From the NCBI GenBank assembly GCA_029204225.1, contig CM055094.1, positions 23,830,541 to 23,894,540 of the forward strand: 64,000 nt of DNA, written 5' to 3'. Under the pieces are notes generated by a model. It was given only the letters and a program-made list of their open reading frames with translations. It was not told the DNA's origin and did no database searches. The DNA is from Diphasiastrum complanatum. Taxonomy: Eukaryota; Streptophyta; Lycopodiopsida; Lycopodiales; Lycopodiaceae. Position 1 is the stretch's first letter; each line of letters opens with the position of its first letter. A program made the position numbers and the translations under genes. Of the stretch, positions 10,740 to 21,925 are shown one piece after another.

Positions 10740-11024
10740 CAAAATGGAAGTCAAAGGATGGTAAAGCTTATGCGCTTATTATTCAATATATTAGACACTC
10801 AGATTGACCATATAGTTGAAGCTCAAACTTCGAAAGAAGTATGGGACATCCTGAGCTCAATATATGATGTGAGGGACGTAACTTCTAAGTTACATTTACG
10901 AAGAAAATTTTTCACTCTCAAGATGCCGAATGGTAATCACTTCAGAATCACGTTAACCAACAAATGGCCGTTGCTACAGGACACCGATTTGGTCGCTGTA
11001 AAGCACAGCCTGGAGAGAGAGTAG
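10740..11024 (+). pseudogene. Ty1/copia gag fragment
   Basis: WKSKDGKAYALI begins near 10745 in one frame; after a one-base shift, DTQIDHIVEAQTSKEVWDIL, IYDVRDVTSKLHLRRKFFTL follows in another. This is the UBN2-type gag core of plant copia elements, which lacks enzymatic motifs and forms the particle shell. Similarity stops at about 10935 (after KMPNGNHF), well before any zinc knuckle, so the fragment is truncated on both sides and frameshifted. Confidence 0.75.
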
Positions 11025-12788
11025 GTCTCAAGACACTGCCATGTCATCCTACCACCTAGGCTTCACACGTGCGAGTTGTAAATGACAAAAAATCAGGTAG
11101 GAGGGCGTACTTTTCCAAGGAAGTTTTACCAAAAAATATTTATCCAGCCCAAGAAGCATCCAATCAGAGGTTACAAGCATTCTTCTAAGGTTCATTAGAG
11201 AGGCATGCTTCTATCAGGTCCAGCAAGCAATCATAAGTTCAGATCATGCAAAATTTGCATTTATGGACTCCTTCAACAAGCAAAACTTACATAATGGTGC
11301 TTAAGCCTCACATCACCAAATTGAGTGCATGATGTTCAAATCAGAGGCAATCCATCATATATTTAAGCTTGTGAAAAAATCTAGCAGGTTTAGACCACCA
11401 ATTAAAAGTTATTCAGGCTCAAAAAACCTCAAAAATACATTATTTTTTGACTTTTTGACTCGTAGTGGTGTCCAATCCTAACCAAATTTCATGAAAGTCG
11501 TAGGACAACATCATTACACTCTGAAAATGTGCGTACAAAGTATTGGCCAAGAATTTTGTGAAAAACCCCAAAATTAGAACAAAAACCATAAAAAAACCAT
11601 GTTTTTTGACCAGTTTTTTGGATCAAATCCACAATTAAGTGCTAGCTACTCTGAGAAAAGCATATACCTACTTTCAAAAGCATAATTACCATAGATAAAA
11701 CCTCAGCAGCTAAAACCAAATTCGATCTGTAGAATGAATCTAATAGAATAATTGAAAATTAACCTAGGACCGAGGAACACCCTCACTGATCCAGAATCCA
11801 ACTGGAGATCAGGAATTAAAGATTTTCTTCCTTGCTATCAATAATTGCAAGGCCTCGTAATGGGCTTGTGTATCCTCAGTGCACCTCTGTTGAAATACGC
11901 TGTATTATTTTTGTTCTAAACTCAAATCTTTTTAAGTTAAATTCATAAAATGCTGGTAAACTTTCCTGTTGCTTTATTGCTTCAGAAAAAGTAAATCTAA
12001 TAACTATGCCTCACTGTTTTCTGATATAGCCTGCATCAACAGACTCAATAACAGCTCGAGATGCATTGTGCATTGCAAAGCTGTTATCATGATTGAATGC
12101 AGGCAATTACAGCAGGCCTCTACGTGGCTCAAAGGAGTAACGTCCATTTTCTCAGAGTAAAGATGGTATAGACTTAACTCTCATACTTTTCAGAATCTAC
12201 ACCTGCTTGAATGCAACACATAGTAGCTTGACAGTGTGGCTGAAAGCCTGCATTCGGTGGCTCTTCGTTGACTTTAGCAAATTAGACAAGGACCTTACTT
12301 GAGAAAATTAGACGCAGAGTAAAGAGCAGAAAAAATTAAGGGCAAGACAAGACGGCATTTCTCAACAGCAGCTACAGTTCTTGTCAAGAAAAACAACTGA
12401 AGTAAATGAACCATCTGTCACAGATTTGACTTGAAAAGGTCACCTCTCCCAAGTTGTGGGCTACCTTCAGAATAACCAGCTTTTGAAAACTCCAGTTGAA
12501 GGGGTAACAAACTATACACAAACAAAAATATTATGGAGTCTATAGCCCCAGAACAAGGCTGGAGGGAAAGTTGACTTGCATGAGCTGAGCTTATGCTCTA
12601 TACATTTCTTCCCCCTTTTTTGTTATGACTTTTGTTCCCCTTCTAATCCATGTGACAGAAAGGTGATCACAGTGAGCGAAGATCAAAGTTAGTATAATCC
12701 TGTTCTAAATTCCTTGAAAACAGAGCTAAAATGAAAGAGATTCCATGGATAATTTCTTCTTGCGAATGGCATTTCGGTCGCACCCGAT
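11025..12788. other. No gene recognised
   Basis: About 1.8 kb. A 63-codon plus frame at 11969-12160 has no motif. Nothing assignable was found on either strand. Confidence 0.5.
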
Positions 12789-13278
12789 TCAGCCGGTTTT
12801 GTAGTTTACCCGATTCATCTCTTGCAAAAATGAGAAGACTGAGCTACATAGTTTGAAGCATCTCCTTAAAACTGAAACTATTGGCATGCAATATTGAAAT
12901 TTCTGATTACGATCCTCTTGTCGACCGTGTTCGCAATCGACCATTGCTGCCTGCAAATAAGCTCGTGCCGCCTGCTTCAACAGATGATTTTTTATAGGAG
13001 TACGAGGACTACCAGAACAAGCAACTTCACAGAGCACATGAGACTGCTGGACAGCTCACCATTTCTGTAGCAGGATTCAGTTCCCAGCTTGCAACTCTCT
13101 TCATCTTCGGGGATATGGAAGACTCATGGAACTGTTTATCAATCCTCCTTTTGTTGCTATGAAACCCAAGTGATTCGATCATAGCCTTACCATCTGCCTT
13201 GCTTCCTGCCTTGCAGCACATTGAAGGAAAAACTAAGTGATCGGCAGAGAGAATGCCAATGGGGAAGTGATTAAGCAT
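12789..13278 (-). pseudogene. Unrecognised coding-like sequence with a frameshift
   Basis: Two minus-strand frames run head to tail: 13278-13027, with KRRIDKQFHESSISPKMKRV and SWELNPATEM, then from about 13036, one base out of frame, SGSPRTPIKNHLLKQAARAY. The composition (polar and basic with few stops) looks like host coding sequence rather than copia. The frame change may be a one-base indel, or GTGAGC just after ATEM may be a splice donor. I do not recognise the family. A possible upstream start is ATGGCG near 13480, but the frame to it is not open. Confidence 0.3.
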
Positions 13279-14125
13279 GCAGCCAACAAGCAGTGTCTAT
13301 AAATTATGTCCCAGCTGCACTGTTTGAGGGAAAGATGAGCTGAAAAGAAGAGATGGGCAGTGCCTATGCAGCAGCATACAGAGGAAATCAATGCTGAAAT
13401 GCTTGCAAAATGCAAATCTGCGGTATACCCACTACTCAGAATCCCTTGGATCTGCAAAAAAGGTTGAAAAAAGACGCCATGGATTGAGAGACAGAGATTG
13501 GATTACGATCACTGACCTCTCCAGTTAGTGTCGTGTAGTCTAATTGATTCACTCAGCAGACTTTGTCCGAGACTAGCCATGCTAAATCTTTACTCAAACA
13601 TAAGCTTGAGTTGAGAATTCAAAATAGTTTCTTGGCCGATTGATTCAGCCGTTTGAATGAGGACGATTTGTCCAGTCCGAACCAATTCGAATTGGTTTTG
13701 GTCAATTCAAACTATGAATCGGTTAAAACTTCAAGTGCTAGCCTTTTGTTCTTACACAAACAAGTTATAAACTATTTTTTATAGATCTTTATATACCACC
13801 AGTACTAGTCTACTATCACTAGTAATAAGTACTGTGTTCATGGCACTTTACATTGATTTGTCTACGTGTTTGTGCATTGAAATTTGAGAGTAAAGATTGG
13901 TAGTCCTACGGCATGGAGCGATGACAAACTTATGATGTCATTGCGCACACATGTATGATGATGATAGATACTAGTAACTACACAATCGTCCGTGGTGCCA
14001 GACCTAGTCATAGAGGTGCCAGCATGAGCGTCCCCTTCTTTACCAATGACTTAGATAACATAGTTTAGACCACGTTGGTGAGTCCTCATTGGGAGCATTT
14101 TCTTACATCTTTGATAATTAGGTCT
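13279..14125. other. No gene seen; contains one perfect palindrome
   Basis: About 850 bp. It includes the 18-bp perfect palindrome AACCAATTCGAATTGGTT at 13680-13697. Otherwise nothing assignable. Confidence 0.5.
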
Positions 14126-14337
14126 CTATTGAATAAACCGAAATAGTTCAAGATCAAGCTGATTTCTCTGCTGGTTGATGAAAATCAGACTCTTGGATTG
14201 AATTCGAAAAATTTCAATTTCGAGACAATAGTGGGCTGGACCCATGTCAGTCATTTTGTACTCCTTGGCCAGCATGCATTTCGTTTCCTTCATCAAATTT
14301 AGATCGTTACTAAAACTTGGCCAGACAGCAGTTGTAG
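14126..14337 (-). pseudogene. Copia reverse transcriptase fragment
   Basis: The frame reads SNDLNLMKETKCMLAKEYKM followed by TDMGPAHYCLEIEIFRI, the palm segment immediately after the catalytic YVDD of copia reverse transcriptase (the family motif is MTDLGxLxYFLGIEI). YVDD itself is lost at the right junction near 14340, where plus-strand gag sequence begins. Confidence 0.75.
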
Positions 14338-14623
14338 TTGGATAAGATGCAAGTGCAGTTTGATGCAAAACTAAAAGCCTTGGAAGAACATTATGCTAAC
14401 ATTGACAAAGGTGCTGAGAAGATGGCCAAATTGTTTCCTAGCAGGAAAAATGTTTGGTGTGCGATCTGTGTTGGTAATCATACCATGAACGAGTGTCCAA
14501 CTATGAAGAGAAGGATGATCGATACTCATTGTCATTTGTGCAACTAAAATGGACACGAAACTACTTTTTGTTCGTTTAATCCTCTGATTATTCAACAAAA
14601 ATATCACAAGTATGGGTTCTAGG
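14338..14623 (+). pseudogene. Gag fragment with paired zinc knuckles
   Basis: The frame has a short coiled stretch (KALEEHYANIDKGAEKMAKL) then CAICVGNHTMNEC (C-X2-C-X3-H-X4-C) and CHLCN-stop-NGHETTFC, a CCHC knuckle (C-X2-C-X4-H-X4-C) interrupted by one TAA near 14547 that a C-to-T change in CAA explains. Zinc knuckles bind RNA during particle assembly. The non-autonomous hAT at 14624 inserted just downstream, and the interrupted target resumes at 15318. Whether this is copia or Ty3 gag is open. Confidence 0.6.
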
Positions 14624-15309
14624 CATAGTTGCACAGAATCGCGTTTATGGAAGGAGACGTTTCGGAAACCGCGTTTCTCCTCCCAGAATCGCAAAAAAAA
14701 AAAAAAAAAAAAATTGGAAAAATAGCTTATGGCTGAAATTTTTTTAGGAGATCAATGGTCAAACGAGCGTTTTGCCTCTCAGAAGTGCAGTAGATGGGGC
14801 ACAAATAGATCTTATTTTCAATAGCTATTTGGTTGTTATTTGCTCTGGTTTTTAATGAATGCTCAGGGGGTTCGAGGGGCGGTAGCCCCCCGAGAAACAT
14901 GGGGTTTGGGGGGCAACGCCCCCCAATGGCAGGGTCCGGGGGCTGCCGGTAGACCCCAGCCCCGATGGTAAGGCCTCTTCATGACTTGGCCTTCCACTCC
15001 CTAAGCGAAAACACACTTACTGAGACCATCTGTGATCGTAATAGACATGCTAGATGTCAGTTTTGAATTTTTATTCTTGACAGAACCCAACATGGATTAA
15101 TGCACCTGAACTTGACCATCCTGCACCCGAAACAGTCGGCAAATTACACAGTAATTATGCTCTTAATTAGAGCTTTCATCTGATACCCATATTGCCCAAA
15201 AAAAAACCCAAATTTTTTTTTTTTAAAAAAAAAAAACGTTTCTGAAATTTTTTCAAAAATTTTCGAAACACGTTTCTGAAACGCGTTTCAGAAATGCAGT
15301 GCAACTATG
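14624..15309. mobile_element. Non-autonomous hAT transposon (686 bp)
   Basis: The ends are CATAGTTGCAC and its inverse GTGCAACTATG. The exact 8-bp direct repeat GTTCTAGG flanks it at 14616-14623 and 15310-15317; an 8-bp target duplication is the hallmark of hAT transposition. Subterminal GTTTC/GAAAC motifs repeat at both ends (about 14656-14682 and 15238-15292), typical of transposase-binding sites. The interior has no transposase frame but holds a G/C-rich block at 14866-14965 with the hairpin TTGGGGGGCAACGCCCCCCA. It would need transposase supplied in trans; the decayed hAT gene at 32.3-34.9 kb is of the right superfamily, but no link is shown. Confidence 0.92.
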
Positions 15310-15317
15310 GTTCTAGG

Positions 15318-16491
15318 AGGGTCCCAGATGGAAGGCACCACTAATAGCCAACTCTAGAGTGCCCCATGTATGCATGAAGATTAGCTTTAATCTACTTCTT
15401 AGTAAACTAGGCCTCACTATAGCTATTGTTAACTTAACATTTAGTCTTGTAATCTCATCTAGTTTAACTTTGACCTAAGCTTAGTGGTTATTATCTTGAG
15501 CTAATTAGGGAAATTACACGTGTGAGGCCATGGAGATACATGGGAAACCTATCCTAGTATAGGTTAGATCAAGTCTATATTAGAGGAGTTCTAAATCCAA
15601 AAAAAAATCTTTTGTAAAGATTCTTTTTATATTTTTTCTCAAATTTTCTTACACATGGACCAATCAAAACACTCAAATTTGAAATCTACGTAACGTAACT
15701 TTTTGAGTCCACACTAAAAACGTCATAACTTTTTAGTGGTAAGTTCGATTTCAACAGAGCTTGGTGCATTGAAAAGCGCTTGACGAGGGCTTTCCAATGA
15801 TATGTTACATGACATACTTTTGAGCTACGATTAGAAAGTTATGGCAAGTCAAAGTTATTAGTGTTATAATGTTTTAATAATACAAAAGAGATCTTTGCAC
15901 GAATTCTTATAAGGTCGTTTTGGAGCTCAAAACTCCCCTGATGAAGACTAGTTCAAATCAATTTGGTAGTGATTCTTACTTTATAGAACCTAAATTCTAG
16001 ATTTGTGGTAGAGATTGACCAACTAGCCACCTAGTTGGCATGATACTAGGAATGAGACTAGGTTGGCAAATTAGGGCAAGAAAGCCAAGTTAACTTCCTT
16101 ATTACATGCTGAAAATTCACTTAACTTTACAAAGGAAGAGGCTTTTGTATGTAGGAGACTCTCCATAGTAAACACTAGGATTATTTTTGAGAGCTCATTG
16201 GCAAAACTCGAGTTTCTACCCTATGTACTTATTGTTTTTTGGATCCAAGCAAGATCAAAGTCATTTGTACTTTTTTTTCAGTCTACAGGTTGTACTGTTA
16301 CACACGTGTGTGGGCTGTACTTTGTGTTTGATTAATAATTAAAGGTTGTTCTTGATTGATAGATGCTAATTTGTTGTTCTAGATCTCAAAATCTAGTGTC
16401 TAGTTTGCATTGTTTATATGATCAATCAATCAATCACTTTTGTGAGACATTTAATGAACTCATCCAAGGTCCAAAGTACTGTACTTTCACA
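15318..16491 (+). repeat. LTR region of a plus-strand copia element (left edge unknown)
   Basis: The stretch ends in TTCACA directly before the primer site at 16492, so at least its right part is a 5' LTR. The first bases continue the gag target of the hAT insertion. Positions 15690-15860 hold an inverted third copy of the 180-bp unit seen in the MITE at 5576-6121. No target duplication or TG start was fixed. Confidence 0.5.
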
Positions 16492-16504
16492 TGGTATCAG
16501 AGCG
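16492..16504 (+). promoter_or_regulatory. Met-tRNA primer binding site
   Basis: TGGTATCAGAGCG follows the CA end of an LTR without a gap. It is 766 bp upstream of the gag start of the same element. Confidence 0.9.
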
Positions 16505-17269
16505 AGGTACAAGAGCTAATCATTAATCTTGTTTACAATTTTAAAATAGCAAGTTTTTGATCTAAAAAGGTATTGTTGGAAGGCCAAGTAGAAATCGAAT
16601 AATTGGATGGAAATTTGTGGATCAAACTTGATCAGGGCCTAATTCCATATTTTTCACACGTGTGGACACCTTCACCCAAAAATAATTTCCATTTTTGCTA
16701 AGATCGATAAAAATTCATAGTAATAGATCTTGATGAGTTTTTTGATGCTAGATCTATGAGAAAGCATCAATGCTAGTATGCCATTGATTGGATTTGACTT
16801 TGTGTCAATTAATCTAATTAATTGAGGCTGGATTCAAACCCTTTAAATGTGTTTTACAGGTCTTGAAGAACCATCAAGAGGAAAGTACAAGTTTTAGCCA
16901 TTTTATTGTCCCAAAATAGTCAAAATTGACTTGATTTGATAAGTCTTTGATAGATTCTCATCTAATATTCATTTCATCTTTGAGAGGGAGTGTAAGAACT
17001 GTGGCTAGAACTCCATTGAGAGGGCCAGAATTCAAATTTGAGGTAATCAAGACAAGTGAAACCTTTGTGAGTTTCTAGGTTCAAATCAAAACCAATTTTT
17101 TTGAGCATTGTTTTGTAGAATCCTTCCTCAAAGTTCTTGTGAATCAAGATCAAGGGGATCTTGCCACTTGTGTCTTTGTAAACATCAAGTGAGTTGCTAG
17201 TGAGTCAAATTTTGAAAAAGAGCTTAGGGAGGGCCAACAAGTACATCATTAGTACAAGTCATTAGGGAG
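16505..17269 (+). other. Untranslated leader of the copia element
   Basis: AT-rich, with no long frame; lies between primer site and gag. It resembles in length the leader of the related element at 29266-30130. Confidence 0.5.
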
Positions 17270-17790
17270 ATGAGAACCATTGGTGGATTCCTTCTTGGAT
17301 CTAGTGAGAGGTTAAATTCTACAAACTACTCAATATGGAAAGTGAGGATGCAGTCACTCTTAGTGCCCCAAGACCTCTTTGATATTGTCCTAGAAGAAGA
17401 GGATGAGCCTTTTGGAGGACAAGAATTGGTTAGATACAAGAAGAAGGCAAGACTGACACTTCACAGCAATAAAATGAATGTTAAAAAGATGCAAACAGTT
17501 TGAAGACATGCGATGCTTGTAACAAAGGGAAGATCCTCAATGACAAAGGCCGAGTCATCAAATTGCATGCAATTTTTTCATTTAAGTGTGCATCTTGCAA
17601 GGGTGAAAAGCATTGGAAATGCTATTATCTTTGATTTGTTCATAGATAGTGTTAATAGATATAAAGTGACTTTTTTCTTATCTTTAAGAATGATGATGTT
17701 TTGTAGGAAAGCAAGAGTCAAGTCACCAAGATCTAGTTATCAATCAATCTCCACAAAAAACAAGAGAGAAGAGGGATGATGGCCTAAATA
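17270..17790 (+). pseudogene. Copia gag N-terminus and decayed continuation
   Basis: The ATG at 17270 opens a 77-codon frame with FLLGSSERLNSTNYSIWKVR and LEEEDEPFGGQELVRYKKKA, the N-terminal gag pattern of plant copia elements (LNGxNYxxWKxRM). It stops at 17503. From 17513 to about 17790 the sequence is coding-like but frame-broken, including a CASCKGEKHWKC cluster that may be a zinc-knuckle relic. At about 17800 a minus-strand copia begins; plus-strand copia sequence reappears at about 20976, which suggests, without proof, that the minus element inserted into this one. The nearest relative here is the gag at 30118-30580. Confidence 0.7.
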
Positions 17791-17829
17791 ACTAAATACC
17801 CATGGTTACACAAATCTCGACCTTTTGGG

Positions 17830-17877
17830 TCAAAGTAACCTATGGATTAACTTTAGCACAGTCATTTATTTCTAACA
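17830..17877 (-). repeat. Start of 3' LTR of the minus-strand copia
   Basis: On the minus strand TGTTAGAAATAAATG begins at 17877, directly after a purine tract. About 45 bp (to AAAGTAACC near 17833) recur at 20928-20975, the expected place of the other LTR. Farther left the two copies no longer align, so the LTR extent is unknown. Confidence 0.55.
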
Positions 17878-17890
17878 CCCTCCTTAAATG
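17878..17890 (-). promoter_or_regulatory. Polypurine tract
   Basis: The minus strand reads CATTTAAGGAGGG immediately before the TGTTAG LTR start, the plus-strand priming site of a copia element. Confidence 0.75.
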
Positions 17891-17914
17891 ACAATGCAAA
17901 AACTGAAATCTTCA

Positions 17915-18196
17915 CTATGTAACAAAACCAACACGTGGTATCAAATTTAAAGCTTTGCATAAAGCTTCAAATCTGACTCTAGGCAACGCCTTAGTGAAGA
18001 GGTCCACAATATTATCCTCCGTAGGACAATATTCAAGTAAAATGTCGCCATCATAAAATGAACTTACTTTGCTGTCCCACAAAGTCGACAACAGCCACTG
18101 TGAGACTGTTTTGGGCTGTCCAACAGCCATGTCTCTTCTTACAATTTGCTGTCCAAGATCCTCCGACACCGCACTTGGCTGTCCAAGATCTTCCAA
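17915..18196 (-). pseudogene. Copia RNase H tail fused to the post-integrase linker
   Basis: A 93-codon frame joins a linker with repeated DLGQ units to DGDILLEYCPTEDNIVDLFT, KALPRVRFEALCKALN. The latter is the C-terminal end of copia RNase H (usual form: D.ADI.TK.L....F). All of reverse transcriptase and most of RNase H are missing, and the junction lies near 18058. The frame stays open across the deletion, so this is a large internal deletion derivative. Confidence 0.75.
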
Positions 18197-20378
18197 AACT
18201 GATCCTTGTTGTCCAACAGTTTCTACAGACTGATTTTGAGCAACAACGGGCAGTTCTTGATGAACATTAGGCTCTAAACTTGATGAGGTGTTGGGCAGGT
18301 CGAAACTGGTTAATTGCTACCCCTTATCTCCAGCAATAGAAAATGGTACCAAATCTGGAAAAACTTCAACATTCACACTATGTGGGCTGTCCCCCTTCAA
18401 GATATGAGTTGGGGCCACATCCAATGAATTATTTTCATCAAAATGCACATCACGACTAACAATAAACTTGTTAGTGCTCAAATTGAACAGCCTATAGCCT
18501 TTGCTTTCATTACTATAGCCAACAAAAATTCATCTAATTTCTTTATCCTCAAGCTTTGTACGAAGTTTATTTGGAACAAAAGCATAAGCCGTACAACCAA
18601 AAATGCGAAAGTGAGAGATTGTAGGCTTCTTTCCATACCAAACTTCATAACGAGTTAATACTTTCAATGCTTTAGTAGGACAACGATTGCTTATGTATGC
18701 TGTTGTTATAACCGCTTCAGCCCAAAACTTGTGAGACAGTCCCTTTGCTTTGAGCATGCAACAGGCCATCTCCATAAGTATGCGATTCTTTCGCTCGGCA
18801 ATACCATTTTGTTGAGGCGTATAGGGAGTTGTCATTTGATGTAGAATTCCCTTTTCTCGAAGAAATGCACCGAACGTATTCTTAATGTATTCCCCTCGAT
18901 CGGTGCATAGGGTCTTCAAAGAATGCCCAAACTGATTTTCCACCATTGCTAGAAAATCTTTGAAACGTTGAAAAACTTCCGATTTAGCCTTCATAGGATA
19001 GATCCATGTAAAACGGGAAAAGTCATCAATAAAAGTCACAAAATAGATGCGCACTTTCCAATGGATTCGGTCCTCATTGGACCACAAACATCACTATGAA
19101 CCAAATCAAATTTATCAAGAACCCTTATAGTTCCATCAATTAGAAAAGGTTTCCTTTGAAACTTTCCAAGTATGCACCCCTCGCATATATGCCCTTCCGG
19201 CTGCTCATTAGTAGGAATGTCTTCTACCATATTAAATGTCTTCAGCTTCTTCAAATTTGCAAAGTTGAGATGCCCAAACCTTGTGTGCCACAATTCAGCC
19301 AACTCCAATGATTGTGATGTAGAAGCAACAAGACATGTAAAGGGAATTCGTCGCTCATAGGTATCCATAATGAATAAGCCAGCATGCATCGTTCCCGAAA
19401 CAATAATCAAGAGTGATCTTTTAGGATCCTTGACAAGACACTTATCTTCTTTGAACTCAACAACTAGTCCTTGCTTCAACATAGTTGAAACTGAAAGAAG
19501 ATTTTTCTTGATTCCCGGAACATAAAGCACATTTTTAATGTACTTTTCTTCACCATTAGGCAAAATGATGGCTACAATTCCAATTCCATGAATAGAATAA
19601 GATGCATCATCCGCACATTGTACCTTACTTCCATTTTGCACTTTCACTAATTTAGTGAATGCTTCTTTACGAGAAGTCATATGACGAGTAGCACCACTAT
19701 CAATCACCCATTCAATGGGCTGAAAATCAGCAACTTGCTAAACAGAATCTGAATTCCTCATAGATGTAGTAGTACTAGTAGAAGCGATATTAGACACAAA
19801 AGCATAGTCTTGGTTGAAGAGATCACCACTAGCTTCAAGCTCTTGCTCCAAAGTAGCAAGTGAAGCACTAGTATCAATTCCTTTACTCTCCTCTTTCGCA
19901 AGCTTCTTTTTATAATCCTTGATGAAGTGCCCATACCTTTTGCAATAATGTCACTTCCTTTTCTTCTTTTGAATGTTGACATTTTGACCTCCAACGGGCT
20001 TTTGCTCATCCTTGGAAGGAGGATTCCCCTTTCCTTTTGACTTGCCTTTGCCCTTGCCTTTCGTGAAGAAAGCTTGATCTTGTTGAGTGTCACCCGCAAA
20101 GTTTTGCCTCGTTTGCTTCTCTTGAAAAAGCAGCCCAACAAGTTTATCATGGATTTTTAACTCTATACAAAGTATGAAGTGTATCCCGTTGATGATGATG
20201 ATCCACGAGGTGTAGGAGGTGCCAAAGACGGAGGCCTTTCCTCATCACCATTAACCAAATCCCACAGCCCTTTCGCTATGAGAAGATTCTTCATCATGTA
20301 ACTCCACAAGGAGTAGTTCGTGCCATCCAACCGATCTTTACTAAACAAAGAACCGATAGCTTCCGATTTTTTGGCCAT
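18197..20378 (-). pseudogene. Copia gag-protease-integrase
   Basis: Gag starts at ATG 20378 (MAKKSEAIGSLFSKDRLDGT then NYSLWSYMMKNLLIAKGLWD) and breaks near 20163. The second gag part, 19758-20150, is basic and ends in a knuckle whose first Cys is a TGA (near 19954). The protease has WVIDSGATRHMT (19700 region). The pre-integrase domain has LWHTRFGHLNFANLKKL and C-X2-C (CEGC). The integrase core shows HSDVCGPM, FIDDFSRFTW, CTDRGEY and PQQNGIAERKNR, which cover the D,D-35-E residues; a one-residue loss is seen in DRG(G)EY. The frame breaks at about 19036 between the first and second parts. The reverse transcriptase is deleted. It lies opposite the plus-strand copia pieces on both sides. Confidence 0.85.
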
Positions 20379-20699
20379 TACCTCCAACAAAATTTCAGCT
20401 TGTAGTAGATAGGAAAGAGAGCCTTTCCACAACCAAATCTACTCAAAAATTTGCAGCAAACAAAGAGCTGAAAGTAGGATGTCTTTCAATCTGCAACCAA
20501 AGTGAATAATAGATAGATGGCTGTTTTTCTGCACACAAAAAACCAGCTTCTTGAAAATTAGGTTAGCTTCGATTGAAGCCTACACCGAAACCCAATTAGG
20601 AAGCCAAATAGTGTGATCAACACACACTCCAATAGGGCTGTTGAAAGCATCCTACTGCTTGCTGAGAATCTACAAATTTCTAGCCACTAGTTGACCTAA

Positions 20700-20975
20700 C
20701 CCTGAATAGGGTTTGCTGAATTTTGGGCGCCCTCCTACACAAATGCAAATCTGAAAACAAAAACAGCAAGATAAGGAAACACCACAACCAAAAATCAGTA
20801 GCAGATTTTTGGGCGCCCTCCTCCAAACAAAACTTGCTGAAAATTGGTTGCATAAAAATCAGATTTGAGATTCTGATTTTTGGGTGCCAAAAATTGCTCC
20901 TCCAAGATCTCTGATGGCCGCCCTCCTTCAAAGTAACCTATGGATTAACTTTAGCATAGTCATTTATTTATCACA
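20700..20975. repeat. GGGCGCCCTCCT motif repeats and LTR edge
   Basis: TTTTGGGCGCCCTCCT occurs at about 20714 and 20808, with degenerate copies near 20878 (TTTTTGGGTGCC) and 20920 (GCCGCCCTCCT). GGGCGCCC is self-complementary. The right 45 bp (20928-20975) match the LTR start at 17833-17877, marking a probable 5' LTR of the minus-strand copia; no primer site was found to its left. Confidence 0.5.
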
Positions 20976-21519
20976 GTTTAGTACTTTATGTAGATATGAC
21001 AATACAATGAAGATGAAAGCTTTTCAATCTACATCTGTTGTTGATAAAGCAATTTCATTGGATAACTATTTTCGTAATAGTTTGAATAGTGTCATAAAAG
21101 ATGAAACATCATTTTTTTTGGAAATCTTTGTGTCCACATGCTTTGTGCATGAAAATTCCAATGTAAGGACCAAAGATTATCCTACTTCAATGATAGAAAT
21201 AATGGTAGTGTTTTGCTCTTCAAGTAGAGATTATAGAATCTACATGTTTTCCACCAAAGAAGTTGTCAATGGTGGAAATGTGATCTTTCAAGAGTGGAAG
21301 ATTTGTAAACTTGAAAAAGCATCTTTGGATCAACAACTTATTCAAATCATTTATGATTTCGAGTCAAGTCAAGTGGAGGAGCAAGCTCAAGCCCCGAGGA
21401 CTCCAAGAAAAACCTTGAGTATCAAGATGGAGCCACCAAGGCTCACCATCAAGGCTCAATCATATGGATCAAGCAAGGCAAGTTGTCTTTGGCAACATTA
21501 TGTGCACCTAATAGTTTAA
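20976..21519 (+). pseudogene. Copia post-integrase linker fragment
   Basis: The frame (open from about 20950 to 21519) contains RDYRIYMFSTKEVVNGGNVI, the degenerate form of the copia YRLYNPxTKKVVxSRDVxF segment that follows integrase, then a QAQAPRTPRKTLSIKMEPP linker. No catalytic domain is present. It is on the same strand as the gag at 17270 and may be the same element split by the minus-strand insertion. Confidence 0.6.
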
Positions 21520-21925
21520 TTGATGTATCTTCAAGTGCACAAAATACCTTCGAATCCATGGCTTGGATAGATGCATAGTATTTGAAGTGTGCTACATGTA
21601 CATAGACACATTTATGGAACATCTTGTAATAGATCCTTTAAGAGGTGGTGAAAGATCCTTCATGGACATCATTCTTAATTGGAGTCTCAAAATATGAGCA
21701 TGGCCCATAAAAGTTTTACGAAAAAAAGCTAGAGATGGAAGTAGATTGTGTTGACAATCCACGTGCATTGCTTGGGAATGGTGTATCACCAAAATGCAGA
21801 TCTTAGCATTATTTAATACACTTCTACAACAAATATTAATCCCTCGTGCGAATCCTTTGAATGGGGTCTTGTTGTATTGAATCTTGCTTAACTTAATAAT
21901 TTACCTTTGTAACTAATAATCAAAG
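21520..21925. other. No gene seen
   Basis: About 400 bp; probable decayed retroelement sequence following the copia linker. No motif recognised. Confidence 0.4.
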
